From Sodiomyces alkalinus F11 (Eukaryota; Ascomycota; Sordariomycetes; Glomerellales; Plectosphaerellaceae): a stretch of 64,000 bases of DNA. The DNA is taken from assembly GCF_003711515.1 (NCBI RefSeq), contig NW_021167081.1:620001-684000 (forward strand). Direction: 5' to 3'. Positions 1-10,527 of this stretch are shown here, piece after piece. Position 1 is the first letter of the stretch, and every line of letters starts with the position of its first letter. Both the position numbers and the translations under genes were made by a program. The notes under the pieces were generated by a model that was given only the letters and a program-made list of their open reading frames with translations, ran no database searches and was not told the DNA's origin.

Positions 1-300
1 TGTTTCTCCGCCCTTGGCAGCAGCCTCGTTGCGGGACTCTTTCGCGTTGGCGGCGTCTGGGGTATCCTTGTCCTTGGGGGTTTGTGCTGCAGATTCAGGT
101 CGCGAGCCAGAATAAGGCTGCTTGGTCTCGTCGCTACTCGGCTTCTGGCTTTCTGTAAGATCGGGCTCGTTGTTTTTGGAATAGGACCTGCGCCATGAGA
201 TGGAAGCAACGAGAGGTGATCTGGCGGCCGGTTGCGCCGCAGCGGCAGGGCGGAGCAACGCGGCCCGGAGGCGCGCAGCTCGGGCTGCCCTACACAGCAT
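1..300 (-). CDS. Mitochondrial precursor protein, N-terminal 100 codons (partial)
   Basis: An open frame with no stop runs from an ATG at 300 leftwards off the window edge. The first 40 residues are rich in Arg, Ala and Leu with no acidic residue, then come WRRSYSKNNEPD. This is the pattern of a matrix-targeting presequence with an Arg-rich processing site just before SYS. From about residue 44 the protein is low-complexity and charged, rich in Lys, Glu, Asp, Ser and Ala. Many fungal inner-membrane proteins (AAA proteases, import-motor subunits) have such a linker after the presequence. The functional domain lies outside the window, so the product cannot be named. The gene is divergent from the F-box-like gene at 1451. 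Confidence 0.65.
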   Translation of the reverse strand, partial: MLCRAARAARLRAALLRPAAAAQPAARSPLVASISWRRSYSKNNEPDLTESQKPSSDETKQPYSGSRPESAAQTPKDKDTPDAANAKESRNEAAAKGGET

Positions 301-1450
301 GACGGGTGGGATACGGTTCGCGGAGTCAAAAAAGAAATCAATGTATCTCGCTGCCGTATCTCAATTAGGATGACAAAAGTGGTGTAGGGGTCGTGGGCGC
401 CATCCAATGGATACGAGGTTTGTGATGTCGAGGCCGAGTCCGATGTTCCCCTTAGTAGCTCGACACCTGATAAAAGAAGGGAGAAGGCTCTGGAAATTTT
501 CGAGAACCTGCAGGCGGCTGCAAAACGCAACTCGAGGCGTCACTGGCACTGTGGTCCGAGCTCCTCCGTTATCTGCCGAGGATCAGCCGGTAATCGATAG
601 AGATAACTGTGGGGCAGGACATATTACGTACGTACGGCTACGGATACTTCGTACGTGTACTCCTCTCTCGTCTCCACGAAAAGGTACACGTCAAATGAGG
701 TCATTTCTTGTGGTCCTGGGCGAGATGGCCCAATCATAGCATACGAAAGAAAGTCTTCATCAGCACCAGCTCACGTGCCGACTTTGGTTCGGATGGTTCC
801 CGCCCCGCATTGAGTGGCTGCAACTCTCCGCTCCGTCGACACCATTACCGTAAACTCAATCCCTCCTTCCCCTCTCCCTCTTCGCATATGGACAGGCTAT
901 GCTGTCTTCTCCTTTTCCTCTCTCCTCTTCTTCCTACATCCTCATTCTGGTAAACACGACATAGCTCCGCTTTAGTCCTCATCTTTATCGACTTCTTTAC
1001 CGCCACGATGGATGCGCTGAGTGCTGCGTTCTAGAGGGTGGTCCCTTTCCGATCCTGAATCTCCGTCCAGTATCACTATGGGACCACCCTCTGTGATCCG
1101 TCGCGTCCACCGAGACCCCGGACATTCATACTCTGCGATTTGAACGCGAAACCGAATAGTACCTCTACTGCTTCAATTGACTCAACCATTATCGACGTGG
1201 TCAGCGCTTGTCATTCACTGGTCGAAAGCCTTGATTCATCCCGTGAAAATCTCTGCGATTGCCATCTACTCCAACTCGCCACTTCATAGGTTCAGCCCAC
1301 CACATCACCGAACGTTGCCCTGTCTCCTGTCGCCGTCCCCGTCCCCGTCCCTGCACCTCCGACGACTGCCTAAACAGCCACGATCGGTTATCAACAGATC
1401 ACTCTATACCTTCTGCGTCCATTTGACCCCCCGTATCAGCGAATCTTACC
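301..1450. other. Intergenic region between divergent genes
   Basis: It holds no convincing gene. Short open frames here lack conserved features and overlap each other. A tract of short palindromes built from TACGTAC and CTTCGTAC units lies near 624-660. The last 150 bases before the ATG at 1451 are pyrimidine-rich, including a GTCCCC repeat near 1335-1355, as is usual for fungal 5' leaders. Confidence 0.5.
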
Positions 1451-2404
1451 ATGGTTCGCCGCGTAAAGGCTTCGCGGGCCGTTGGTCCAGCCGTGCTCCC
1501 GACACCCGTGCCTTCGAACCAGGCCACCCCCCTCAGCTCGGCCTATCCGTCCACTTATGCCTCGGACACCGAGTGGGCCGGCGATGTAGAAAGCATCCCT
1601 ATCGGTTCCCTTTCTCTGAACGCCTCCGAGCCCAAGCAGACTGAGAAGCCTTTCCCGCTCCTGTCGCTCCCTATCGAGCTGCGGCTCAAAGTCTACGACT
1701 TCCACTTTGCAAACGCAATCACGGCGGGTCGTGTCGTCGATCTCGATCCGGACAACCACAAAACGATGCGGAAACTCTTCGCCCTGTTCAAGACGTGCCG
1801 TACCGTGTACAACGAGGCGTCGCATCACTACTACAGCACCAGGACCTTTCGCATCTTCCCCACCCACCCCGGCCGATTCTTCAAGACGAAGAAGCCCCTC
1901 CTCGCGCGTCTGAAAGCCGCCAAGCGGTCGCAGCTGACCTCGCTCGAGCTTCGCCTGGGCCCTGGCTGGAGTAAGCCGCCCCCGGGCTGGGTCGTCAATC
2001 CGGCCCTGGGCCTCAAGGACTGCGTCAACGTCCGCCGCCTCACCGTCTTCGTCGAGTGCGACCCGGGCGATAACGTGTTCAACGGGTTCCGGCGCGCCGA
2101 CGGCTTCTACGAATCCTTCTCCCGAGACTTGCTCAAGGACGTGCTGGCCGGGCTGCCGGGGGTGAAAGCCGTGCATTTCGACGCGTGGTCCAGTGTGAAA
2201 AAGTCGGGGGCCATGATGCAGGGCCTCTTCGACGTGGTCTTGTCGCACGATCGAGAGGTCCGCTGGGGACCGGAGCGGGGGTGGACCGGCGGCATCGATG
2301 GAGAGGAGGTCCAACAAGGGCACAGCAACTCGTCCAACGTTGTGCAGATCCCTTCTCCCGTCCTGACGCTCCAGCCGTGGCAGGGACAGCTCGTTGCAGT
2401 GTAG
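1451..2404 (+). CDS. F-box-like fungal protein, 317 aa
   Basis: A single uninterrupted 317-residue frame begins at ATTACCATGG. After a Ser/Pro-rich N-terminus of about 70 residues comes FPLLSLPIELRLKVYDFHF. This LP-x-E-(L/I)-R-x-x-(I/V)-Y core is typical of fungal F-box and related 2EXR-type proteins. It is followed by LFALFKTCRTVYNEASHHYY, the usual cluster of a CR-x-VY-x-EA motif. The remaining 200 residues form a beta/alpha domain found in fungal lineage-specific paralogues and carry no catalytic motif. An F-box protein would couple a substrate to an SCF ubiquitin ligase, but no substrate can be inferred. GC-rich third positions support coding. Confidence 0.75.
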   Translation: MVRRVKASRAVGPAVLPTPVPSNQATPLSSAYPSTYASDTEWAGDVESIPIGSLSLNASEPKQTEKPFPLLSLPIELRLKVYDFHFANAITAGRVVDLDPDNHKTMRKLFALFKTCRTVYNEASHHYYSTRTFRIFPTHPGRFFKTKKPLLARLKAAKRSQLTSLELRLGPGWSKPPPGWVVNPALGLKDCVNVRRLTVFVECDPGDNVFNGFRRADGFYESFSRDLLKDVLAGLPGVKAVHFDAWSSVKKSGAMMQGLFDVVLSHDREVRWGPERGWTGGIDGEEVQQGHSNSSNVVQIPSPVLTLQPWQGQLVAV

Positions 2405-3395
2405 GGTTTTGCAAGGGAAAAATAATGCATCAGGCTTTTTTTTTGGGTTTTTTTCATGGTTCGGCTTCGACTTTTGCTCTCTCGTTACGGGTATTGGGTT
2501 GGGAATCGCTTGGGATCCTTCTTTATTGCCGGATGGGATGAAACAGGCTTTGTATTAGTAACGCGGACAGCGAAGCTCTTCTCTTTTCTCCGCTTGATAT
2601 GAATGAAATTGGAAATACTTTCTAGTTGGCTATTGCAAGATGAGGCGGAGGATAGGTCCAAAATCCTACTCCGTATATAAAACGCTCCCAAGAGAATAGC
2701 ATCACCGGAGTAGCGCCGACTCAATTTAACTTGCAATCAGGTCAAGCTCAATGGACTTTTGCTGGTTCGTGTCACACATTCACTGAGAACGAAACCCTGC
2801 ACTCAGTATTCGAACTCCATACCCGTAGATTCCAAGTTTGTCGTGGCTATCAGGCCTCGTGTCGTCCTTCGGTCAAGTCTCGAAATTGGATAAAAAAATA
2901 AAAATAAAACCACCACACTTCGTCATCGCCCAGAATCACGCTCAATGAGCGACACCCCTGACCCACGTCGCCTACCGGGCCCTCAATGCCACGCATCCCA
3001 GAACCTAAACACGCCTCCCAGGGACAAGTCCAACCCGAGGGTCGCGGAGACGACGACGCAACCCCGCGAACCTGCTGGCTAACCCACCAGTTACCCATCG
3101 AGATCCTCGTCCTCATCACGGACCTGAAAGCTCGGTTCCGGGTCAATCATTCACCGACTGCCCCACAAAGGCTGAAAAGCCTCCTGGTCAGTGCATTCTC
3201 TCCTAACAACTGGCACCACCTGTCAGCCAACCCCACCATCTTTTTCTGCTTCGGCCGAGAGCTTCAACCCCAAGAAAATCAAGCCAGGATTCGCAGTTTG
3301 CGCCCATCTCTCTCCCTCCATCCCTTACCGCAACCGTCTCTCCCAACAGTGTCACGCCCCCAGTCTCGTCCACCGTCCACCGTCCACCGACCATC
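2405..3395. other. Intergenic region upstream of RRP41
   Basis: No gene is supported. The first 60 bases hold T-rich tracts (near 2436-2455) consistent with the 3' UTR of the preceding gene. The bases just before 3396 contain a tandem CACCGTCCACCGTCCACCG tract (about 3368-3390) in the leader of the next gene. Confidence 0.45.
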
Positions 3396-4285
3396 ATGCC
3401 TCTGGACACATCGACCTACTCCCTCGCGCTCCTGCGCGTAGACGGCCGGCGATGGAACGAACTCCGCCGGCTCCACGCCCAAGTGCGCACGCAGGCTGCC
3501 GCCGACGGATCCAGCTACCTCGAGATGGGCCACACCAAGGTCATGTGCACGGTCAACGGGCCGGTGGAGCCCCAACAGCGGCGCGGGGCGATAGGATCGC
3601 AGCAGACGCGGGATGCGGCGGTCACAGCGCACATCGTCATGGCGGGGTTCAGTTCAGTGGACAGGAAGAAGACGGCAAGAAACGACAAGTACGTCTCATC
3701 TTTGTGCGGTGGTGCAAAAAAAAAAGAAAAAAAAATTCTACGGCCCGGGCTAACCGGGACACATGCAGACGCGTCGCGGAAATGGAAGCAACCATCAGCA
3801 AAGCCTTCGCCTCGACCCTTCACACCCACCTCTTCCCGCACAGCCAGATCGCCATCTCCCTGCACGTGCTGAGCCAGGACGGCTCCCTCCTCGCCGCGCT
3901 CCTCAACGCCGCCTCCCTGGCCCTCGTCGACGCCGGCATCCCCATGTCCGACTACATCGCCGCCTGCACGGCCGGGTCGACCTCCTCGCACGGCGCGGCC
4001 GACGACGCCGCCGACCCGCTGCTCGACCTCAACACCCAGGAGGAGCAGGAGCTGCCGTTCCTCACGGCCGCGACCCTGGGCGCCACCGACCGCGTCGCCG
4101 TGCTGGTGTGCGAGAGCCGCGTGCAGCTGGGGAGGATGGAGGGCCTCTTGGCCGTCGCCGTGGATGGGTGCAAGCAGATCCGGGAGAAGCTGGACGAGGT
4201 GGTCAAGGAGAAGGGACGGAAGATGGTCACGGAGGGGGCGGTGGAGAAGGGCGTGAATGTGGAGGATACTGGAATGGCCATGTGA
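3396..4285 (+). CDS. RRP41: Exosome complex component RRP41 (SKI6), 269 aa, one intron
   Basis: The coding sequence is join(3396..3688, 3769..4285). The N-terminus MPLDTSTYSLALLRVDGRRW and the following LRRLHAQVRTQAAADGSSYLEMGHTKV form the RNase PH fold of RRP41. The intron 3689..3768 (GTACGT...CAG) joins NDK to RVAEMEATISKAF in frame. Exon 2 gives THLFPHSQIAISLHVLSQDGS and LVDAGIPMSDYIAACTAG, also typical. Eukaryotic RRP41 is a ring subunit of the RNA exosome, which lacks phosphorolytic activity and channels RNA to RRP44. The insert after CTAG (SSHGAADDAAD) and a C-terminal extension make it slightly longer than yeast Ski6. A poly-A run sits inside the intron. It is convergent with the PDI-like gene. 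Confidence 0.93.
3689..3768 (+). other. RRP41 intron
   Basis: This 80-bp intron has donor GTACGT and acceptor ATGCAG; CGGGCTAACCG holds a plausible CTAAC branch site about 18 bases before the acceptor. Removing it restores a conserved RRP41 frame; the unspliced frame runs into divergent residues. Confidence 0.85.
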
Positions 4286-4492
4286 GGGCGACTATTGTGA
4301 AGATTGGTACGAATGATACCCCCGGTTCAGGCGGCAATGGGAATGATGATGAATATTGACCAAGTTCGTGCTCTCATCTCCTTTTTTTTCCCGTGGTTTG
4401 TTCCTCTCCCAGCCTCTTCTGCTCCACTTGCTAGTTTACACATACTAAATCAATCAGCCTAGTTTTGCTTCCTCCTATCTTATTGAAACATC

Positions 4493-6132
4493 TTAGAGCT
4501 CCTCGTGGGCAATAGGCGTCTCCGAAGCCTCTTCCTTGGCCACCTCGGTCGATTCCTCGGCAGGCGCCTCAGTCTCGGGCTCAGGGGCATCGGCCGTCGA
4601 ACCTTCCGTCGAAGCCTCCTCCTCCTCCTTCACCTCGGGCTTGGCCTCCTCCTCCTCCTCCTTGACCGGCGCGGGCTCGACGATGAGCTCGGCAGGAAGC
4701 TTGTGCTTCGTACCCTCGCTCATGCGGATGGCGTCGATCCAAGCCTCAATGTTGACCAGATCGTGCGGGCCCTCGTAACGCCTCCACCAGCGGCGCCGGG
4801 CGTTGACGGCGACGAGCTCGACGGGGGACGACGACGACTCGAGGCCCAGGGCCTTGGTGACGGTCGCGGCGTGCGGGTTGACGGCGGCGGGGACGGCGAA
4901 GAAGGGGAACAAGTGGCGGTGGCCTTGGGCGTACTTGAAGGCAAGGTCGGCAAGGGAGGCCAGAGCCTTCTCTGCCTCGTCGTCGCCGCCGCCGTCGGCC
5001 GGGACGAGGGCCAGGACGCAGGTGTGGGACTTGGAGGTCAGGCACTCCTGCTGGAGCGTCTCGGCCGTGTCGATGGTGGGGATGGGCGGGGCTGCCGGGG
5101 CCACGGGAGAGCTGGAGGTCGCGGGCTCCTCGGCGGGCTCCTCGGGGGCGGCTTCGGGGGTGGCCGTCTTGGATTCCGTCTTGGCAGACGACGATGACGA
5201 TGACGACGACGACGACGACGACGACTTCGATTCTGACTTGGCCGACTTGGACTTCTTCTTCTCCTCCTTGACCGGAGGGTCGGGGTTCGGAGCACCGAGC
5301 TGGGAAATGAAGGTGACCATGGCGTCCTTCTTCAGCTCGCCATCATAGACGATGGGTTCCGCACCGCCAGGGGGCAGCAAGAGCAACGTGGGGAACTTCT
5401 CGACACCGAACTTCCCGACCACTTCCTTCTGGGTGTTTCGGACCTGGCCGACGGTGACGACGCCGAGGAAATCGATGGCGATGCTCCGCAACAGCGGAGA
5501 CGTGGTTCCCTTCTCGGTGAAAAGGAGAGCCTTGGGGGTTTCTGCGTTGTCGGCGAGGAAGCTGTCCATGTCCTTGTCGCCTACGCGCTTGACGTGGTTA
5601 TTGATCTTGTCGACGACGGCGTCGACGATGGCCGAGGCGGTGCGGGCTCCCTGGTAGTCCTCCACGACGGGCTTCTTCCCGGGCGTAGCGCCGGGGCGGA
5701 CGATCTTGAGAGTCGGGAAGCCCTGGATGCCGAACTGGCCACAGAGGGGCTTGTTGGCGTCGTCGTCGCAGTTGACGGCGGCGACCTTGGCGAGACCATC
5801 GAGGCTCTTGGCGGCCTTTTCGTAGGCGGGTTTGAGGTTCTGGCAGTGACCACACCAAGGTGCGTAGAACTCGACAACCTATTGGGCGGCGGGGTTAGCG
5901 AGCGTGGCGGAGCTCCAGGGGTGTGACAGTGGTGAGTGATGAGTGACGGGAAAGTGATGCGCAGCGAGACGAATCGACTTACCGAAGTGTAGTTGGACTT
6001 GGCAATCAGACGGTCATAGTTCTTACCATCGACTTGCAGGACTGGCGAGCTCTTAGGGTACAGTCCAGCGAAGGCGCCGGGGAGAGCAGCAAGGGCAACG
6101 AGGCCCGTGGCCCAGATGTTCTGATGATGCAT
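4493..6132 (-). CDS. ER thioredoxin/PDI-family protein with C-terminal HEEL, 511 aa
   Basis: The coding sequence is complement(join(4493..5878, 5983..6132)). Exon 1 encodes a signal peptide (hydrophobic core [12 protein letters not shown]), then [20 protein letters not shown]. Exon 2 opens with [20 protein letters not shown], a thioredoxin a-domain with its CGHC redox site at residues 59-62, followed by the cis-Pro motif GFPTLKIV. A second thioredoxin-like domain without CxxC ([20 protein letters not shown], then [12 protein letters not shown]) follows. Next come a Lys/Ser linker with a run of 13 Ser, a degenerate third domain, and an acidic tail ending HEEL, a variant of the HDEL retrieval signal. 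It is probably a disulfide oxidase/isomerase of the ER lumen, close to Mpd1/P5-like proteins, but only one CxxC is present. It shares a divergent promoter with VTA1. Confidence 0.9.
5879..5982 (-). other. Intron of the PDI-like gene
   Basis: A 104-bp intron read on the minus strand has donor GTAAGT (from 5982) and acceptor CAATAG (ending 5879). It lies in phase 0 after residue 50 (SNYTS) and joins directly to [12 protein letters not shown]. Confidence 0.85.
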
Positions 6133-6762
6133 GGTGTAAGTCGTGAGTCGTCAATTAAAAAGACAAGGCTTGAATTAAAAGTAGAAGAAAAGAGTCGAGG
6201 GAAACCCCAGGCATGGGCCGGCCCATAAATCTGTGGTCGGGTTGGTTGGTGGTGGTGAGAGTTGGAGTTGCTGCAGTGAGGCAAAGAGGCCAGCGTGGTA
6301 TGTTTTGTCGAGGAAGGCTTCGGAACCCCGAAGATACACGAAGTCGATGCCCTGGTACCTGAGGTATTGGACAATGACGCGGGGAAGTGCATGCATTGTA
6401 CCTTGGTACAAGACCTTACCCCACACCAGCTTGAGCCACATCCTAAGGTACCTTAGGTACCTTAGCTTCGGTACTTACCTTAGCTTGAGGTTCGACTCTA
6501 GCACAGCCACAGACACAGCCACAGCCACAGCCCACAACCCACTGCGGGGAGGAAGCCGAGGGCCCCTCTGTCGACTGGAGACCTGTTGCGCAATTCCCTG
6601 TTCCTGTTCCTGTTCCTGTTCCTATTCCATATCCCACGTCTCTAGTTGGCACCACCACTTTCCCGACACAATACAAGGAGCAGAAGACCAGGGCTCTACA
6701 GAAAGAAGAAAAGAACGAGAGATTTTAAACCCGATAGAAGAGACTATCACTAGGAATCCATC
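6133..6762. promoter_or_regulatory. Divergent promoter between the PDI-like gene and VTA1
   Basis: This 630-bp region carries the start regions of both genes. It contains overlapping GGTACCTTAGGTACC palindromes at about 6445-6480, an ACAGCC repeat at about 6501-6531 and a five-unit TTCCTG repeat at about 6594-6627. No classical TATA box is evident. That these repeats affect transcription is only an inference. Confidence 0.4.
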
Positions 6763-8200
6763 ATGGCCGAACCCGTCCCCGCCAGTCTGCGCCACGCAGA
6801 CATCACTCGGTTCATCAATCGCGCCAACCAGTTGCGCGAGGTGAAGCCCGCAGTCACCTACTGGTGTATGTTTTCTTCCATTGGATATTCCCCTTCCGTC
6901 GCGTATCCGCGAGATCTAAGATCCCCTCTGAAACAGGCGAGTACTGGGTCGTCAACCAGATCCTCTCCAAGCAGCTGCACACTACGGACGAGGAGAGCCT
7001 CAACTATACCACAAACTTGATGGACCGCCTGGAACAAGTATGCGACTATAAACCCCCCTGAAATATTCTCTTCTTTCCCCTCGGAGGAATGAGAGGCTGA
7101 CTCGTACGTCTCTGCCTCTGCACTAGACAAAAGCCGAGCATGCGGCCGATGAAGCCATTACAGATGATGCTGTCGGTCAGGCTGTCGTGGAGGAATTCGC
7201 TCAGCACACTTTTTCCAGGGCCGAGAGGGTGCTCAAGGCGAACAAGGTGTCAAGGTAGGGCTACTTTGAAGTTCCGCCGTCTGGCCTATCTTCGCATCTA
7301 AATCCTTCTAGACAAACCGCCGACACCTTCGACGCCGCGGCGACTTTCTTCCAACTCCTGAACATCTGGGGCCAACCCGACGTCGAAGCGCAGAAGAAGA
7401 TCAAATACGCCAAGTGGAATGCGGCTCGGATACTCAAGGCCATCCGGGAAGGGAAGGACCCCAACGAGTCGAACCCGAAGCAACAAGAGGCCGAAGCCGA
7501 TACCGATCTACCGACTCTCGATCCCAACGATCCCGATGTTCGGGTGCTGGATGGGGCAGGAACCTCACGAGGAGCCACGGCTAAGCCTGCCACGGTGGAG
7601 GACGATCCGGATACCGAGTTTTACACGAACAAAACCCCTTCCGCTGCCGCTGCCTACGCCAGCGTACCAACACCCCCGGCCAAGTCACCTACCCAACCCA
7701 GTCCCAGCGCACCCGGTCCAGCCGACCTCGGCACGGTCCCCACCGCATCTCCCGGCTACTTCCCGCCCACCGTGCCGTTTGCACCGTCTCCCGTAAGCCA
7801 AACCGCTGCAAGCGACATCCACCTCCCCAGCGTCCCTTCAGCCCCGTCACCAGTCTCCAGGTTAAACTCCCCGTGGAATCAACCTCCGCCCCCTTCTTCC
7901 GGCGCGGCGACAGCTCCTCCACCGACTTCAGGCTATTACCAACAGGCACCACCGCCGCCTCCGGCTCCGTCTCAGCCCCAGCCCCAGTCCCAGCTTACGC
8001 CGCAAGTCCACGTACTTCCGCCAGCGATTCAGCACATCCCCGTCACGGCTCCCGCCGACGCCTTTTCGACGGTCGAGGGCGATATACCGGGGGCTACCAA
8101 GCATGCGCGGTTTGCCATCTCGGCTCTGAATTTCGAGGACGTCCCCACTGCTATCAAGGAGCTTCGCGCTGCGTTGACGGCACTTGGTGCGCGGCCATAG
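6763..8200 (+). CDS. vta1: ESCRT-III/Vps4 regulator VTA1 (LIP5), 406 aa, four exons
   Basis: The coding sequence is join(6763..6865, 6937..7037, 7127..7254, 7312..8200). The product begins MAEPVPASLRHADITRFINR and continues REVKPAVTYWCEYWVVNQIL, the Vta1/LIP5 N-terminal MIT-like module; the Cys codon is split by intron 1. Exons 2-4 supply LEQTKAEHAADEAI, AQHTFSRAERVLKANKVSRQTADTFDAAATFF and the helix ending KYAKWNAARILKAIREG. A Pro/Ala/Ser-rich linker of about 200 residues precedes the C-terminal dimerisation and Vps4-binding domain (TKHARFAISALNFEDVPTAI, KELRAALTALG). VTA1 stimulates the AAA ATPase Vps4 during multivesicular-body sorting. All three introns keep frame, and the order of domains matches the family. 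Confidence 0.92.
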
Positions 8201-9007
8201 CCGGCCATTCTCTGATGTATGCTGGGAATCCAGGATGACGTCCCAACATTTTTTCTTCTTATTTATTTTCATGGCCAACATTGCTGCGTGGTTTCTCTTA
8301 GAGAGAGTAGAAGTGGAAGAAAACAAAATCCCCCCCCCCATGTCTTTACTATTAATTCCAAGCCGAGATTCCTGGTCGTGATTTATCTCCCGGATATTTT
8401 CGATTGTTTGCAAGGATCTCTTGCTCTCCCTCGCCGATCCTAATAGTGTGACCTGGGCTCGTCAAGTCGTCCTACCTGGTCTGCTCATATTCATACAGAA
8501 TTCCTTGGGGATAGTTTGGCTCATCGCTCTCCCCTCGACGCATGACTCGGAACGCGGGGGAATGGTCGAGTTCCATCCCGGCTCTTCATGCTCGCATCTG
8601 GCTGCACACTGACTCGTGGAATGGTCGACAGGTTGGCCGAAGACTTAACTCCGACGCAAAGTCAGGGCAGTCCCTTGACGGGTTACACCGAAGGCTTTGG
8701 CATGGACCGGCCCTGAACCTTTCTGATGTCAAGTCGAAAAACTGGAGAAACGTCATGTCAAGCCATCTCAACCACCGCCCCTGATCGACATGCGACCAAC
8801 CCCGAGGGCCCCTGGGAATTCAAGTAGAGTTCAACCGTCGGTTTCGGTCGTCGGTTTCGGTCGTCGACTTTCTATCAGGGGACCATGGGGAGAACAATGC
8901 GAGGCAAAGGACAGCTGCCACACACCCCTTCACTCTCTCTCTGTGTGTCTCTGTCTCTCTCTCTCTCTCACTGTGTGTCTCTGTCTCTCTCTCTCTCTCA
9001 CTGTGTG

Positions 9008-9079
<72 letters not shown>

Positions 9080-9177
9080 CGCACAATAATAAAGAGGTCA
9101 ATCTAAAAAGCTGTCCGGTCCATGGGAACCTGAATGTCGAACCGCATTTCTACACGCCGAGTGCAACCAGGGTAAAA
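8201..9177. other. Intergenic region with a CT-rich satellite
   Basis: No gene is supported. A C8 run near 8332-8339 lies in the presumed VTA1 3' UTR. A duplicated CGGTTTCGGTCGT unit occurs near 8839-8865. The CT-rich repeat at 8932-9077 is listed separately. Confidence 0.45.
8932..9077 (+). repeat. 30-bp minisatellite merging into a (CT)n microsatellite
   Basis: Three exact copies of a 30-base unit start at 8941, 8971 and 9001 (CTGTGTGTCTCTGTC followed by CT repeats and CA). The last copy runs into an uninterrupted CT tract to about 9077. Any Ser/Leu peptide read through it is an artefact of the repeat. It lies about 100 bases upstream of the next start codon. Confidence 0.95.
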
Positions 9178-10527
9178 ATGCTCGGCACAAGAGAATTAAC
9201 AGATACGGCTCGTCCGCCAGCGGTCGAACACTCCGGCATGTTCCATTACAACACCGGAGTGGTATCGTCAGGCTCGGATGCCCGATCCATGCTGGCCCTG
9301 GTCGCCTTCCTCTCCATCGCGCTCTACAACGTCCTCGAGCTCACCTGCATCATCTTCACGACCTTCAAAAAGCGCAGCGGCCTCTACTTCTGGAGCTTCT
9401 GCGTCGCCACCTGGGGGATCCTCCCCTACTCCATCGGCTTCCTCCTCCTAGGGCTCGGCGCCAAACCGGCCGCCGCCGTCTACGTGCACGTCACGCTGAT
9501 CGTCATCGGCTGGTCCTGCACCGTGACCGGGCAGTCCCTCGTCCTCTACTCACGCCTGCACCTCCTCAACCGGAACCGCCGCCACCTCCGCTTCCTCCTG
9601 GCCATGATCATCGTCAACGGCGCGGTCCTGCACTCGGTCCTCGCCGTCATGATCTTCGGCGCCAACGCCTCCGAAGGCCCGAGCCGGTTCTACCGACCGT
9701 ACTCCATCGCCGAGAAGGTCCAGGTCACCGTCTTCTTCGTGCAGGAGACGACCATTTCGGGCTTCTACATCGTCGCCATACGGCGCTTTTTTTGTTGTCG
9801 CGACACGGACTCGGTCCTGCACCGCGCGTCGGCCCGCAGCCGGCTGCTCCGTCGCCTCTTCGCCGTCCACGTCGTCGTCATACTCCTCGACGTCACGATC
9901 CTCGGCCTCGAGTACGTGGGGCTGTACCAGATCCAGACGGCCTACAAGGGGATGGTCTACTCTGTCAAGCTCAAGCTGGAGTTTCGTATCCTCAACGAGC
10001 TCATCAATGTCACGCACTCTCGGGGCGGTTCCGGTGCGGCCGGTCGTCGCCACGACGATGACGACGACGACGACGACGACGACGACGATGACAATGACGA
10101 CGACAAGAGCCGGAGGAGGACCCCGAGTACTGCCTTTGATTCGGCGGGTCCGCCCCTTCCTCCTGACGACGTCCACTGTTCGTCCCATCGACGACGGAAT
10201 GCTTTCGCTAGGCGCTTCACGCCGACGCAGCAGCGCGCCGGCAAGGGGGAGGTGTCTGAGGTCGAGAGTGAGACGGCGGCGTATTCATATTCGGGCACAG
10301 CGGCGCGAGGCTGCGTATTCGAGCAGGGGCAGGTCCCCGAGGACCGCGTACTCGTTGTGCGGACCACGGAGGTCAGTGTCGCGCACGAGGAAGAGCTTGA
10401 GGGGCAGTTGAGGGGCCTGGGCCGGATCGCAACGGAAGGTGGTCGGAGGGATAGTGTGGGTGTTGCGGATTCGGATGAAGACGGGGTCAGGTCGACGTTT
10501 GCTCGTCAGAGGTTAGGTTTGCCGTAA
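9178..10527 (+). CDS. Multi-pass fungal integral membrane protein with poly-Asp tail, 449 aa
   Basis: This is an intronless frame. After about 35 extracellular residues come hydrophobic helices beginning with ALVAFLSIALYNVLELTCII, ILPYSIGFLLLGLGAKP, VHVTLIVIGWSCTVTGQSLV, LLAMIIVNGAVLHSVLAVMIF, VTVFFVQETTISGFYIVAI and AVHVVVILLDVTILGLEYVG, giving seven or so segments within residues 38-270. The pattern resembles the DUF7703-type fungal membrane family; function is unknown. The cytoplasmic tail has an almost pure Asp run at about residues 293-312, encoded by GAC repeats, then a Ser/Arg/Glu-rich region. A second Met at residue 21 (9238) is an alternative start. The coding region is strongly C-biased up to the GAC tract. 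Confidence 0.8.
   Translation: MLGTRELTDTARPPAVEHSGMFHYNTGVVSSGSDARSMLALVAFLSIALYNVLELTCIIFTTFKKRSGLYFWSFCVATWGILPYSIGFLLLGLGAKPAAAVYVHVTLIVIGWSCTVTGQSLVLYSRLHLLNRNRRHLRFLLAMIIVNGAVLHSVLAVMIFGANASEGPSRFYRPYSIAEKVQVTVFFVQETTISGFYIVAIRRFFCCRDTDSVLHRASARSRLLRRLFAVHVVVILLDVTILGLEYVGLYQIQTAYKGMVYSVKLKLEFRILNELINVTHSRGGSGAAGRRHDDDDDDDDDDDDDNDDDKSRRRTPSTAFDSAGPPLPPDDVHCSSHRRRNAFARRFTPTQQRAGKGEVSEVESETAAYSYSGTAARGCVFEQGQVPEDRVLVVRTTEVSVAHEEELEGQLRGLGRIATEGGRRDSVGVADSDEDGVRSTFARQRLGLP
10055..10106 (+). repeat. GAC/GAT trinucleotide tract (poly-Asp codons)
   Basis: Repeated GAC units with a few GAT and one AAT lie inside the membrane-protein gene and encode a poly-acidic stretch. Similar GAC tracts occur in the minus-strand Ser run of the PDI-like gene (about 5191-5223) and intergenically near 20650. 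Confidence 0.9.

Noticed and set aside
1177..1644. 155-codon frame overlapping the start of the F-box-like gene
   Set aside because: It uses a different frame, has a Ser/Pro/His composition typical of CT-rich leaders, and overlaps a better-supported gene.
8790..9106. Ser/Leu-rich open frames over the CT repeat
   Set aside because: Any frame of a CT microsatellite is open; no other coding evidence exists.
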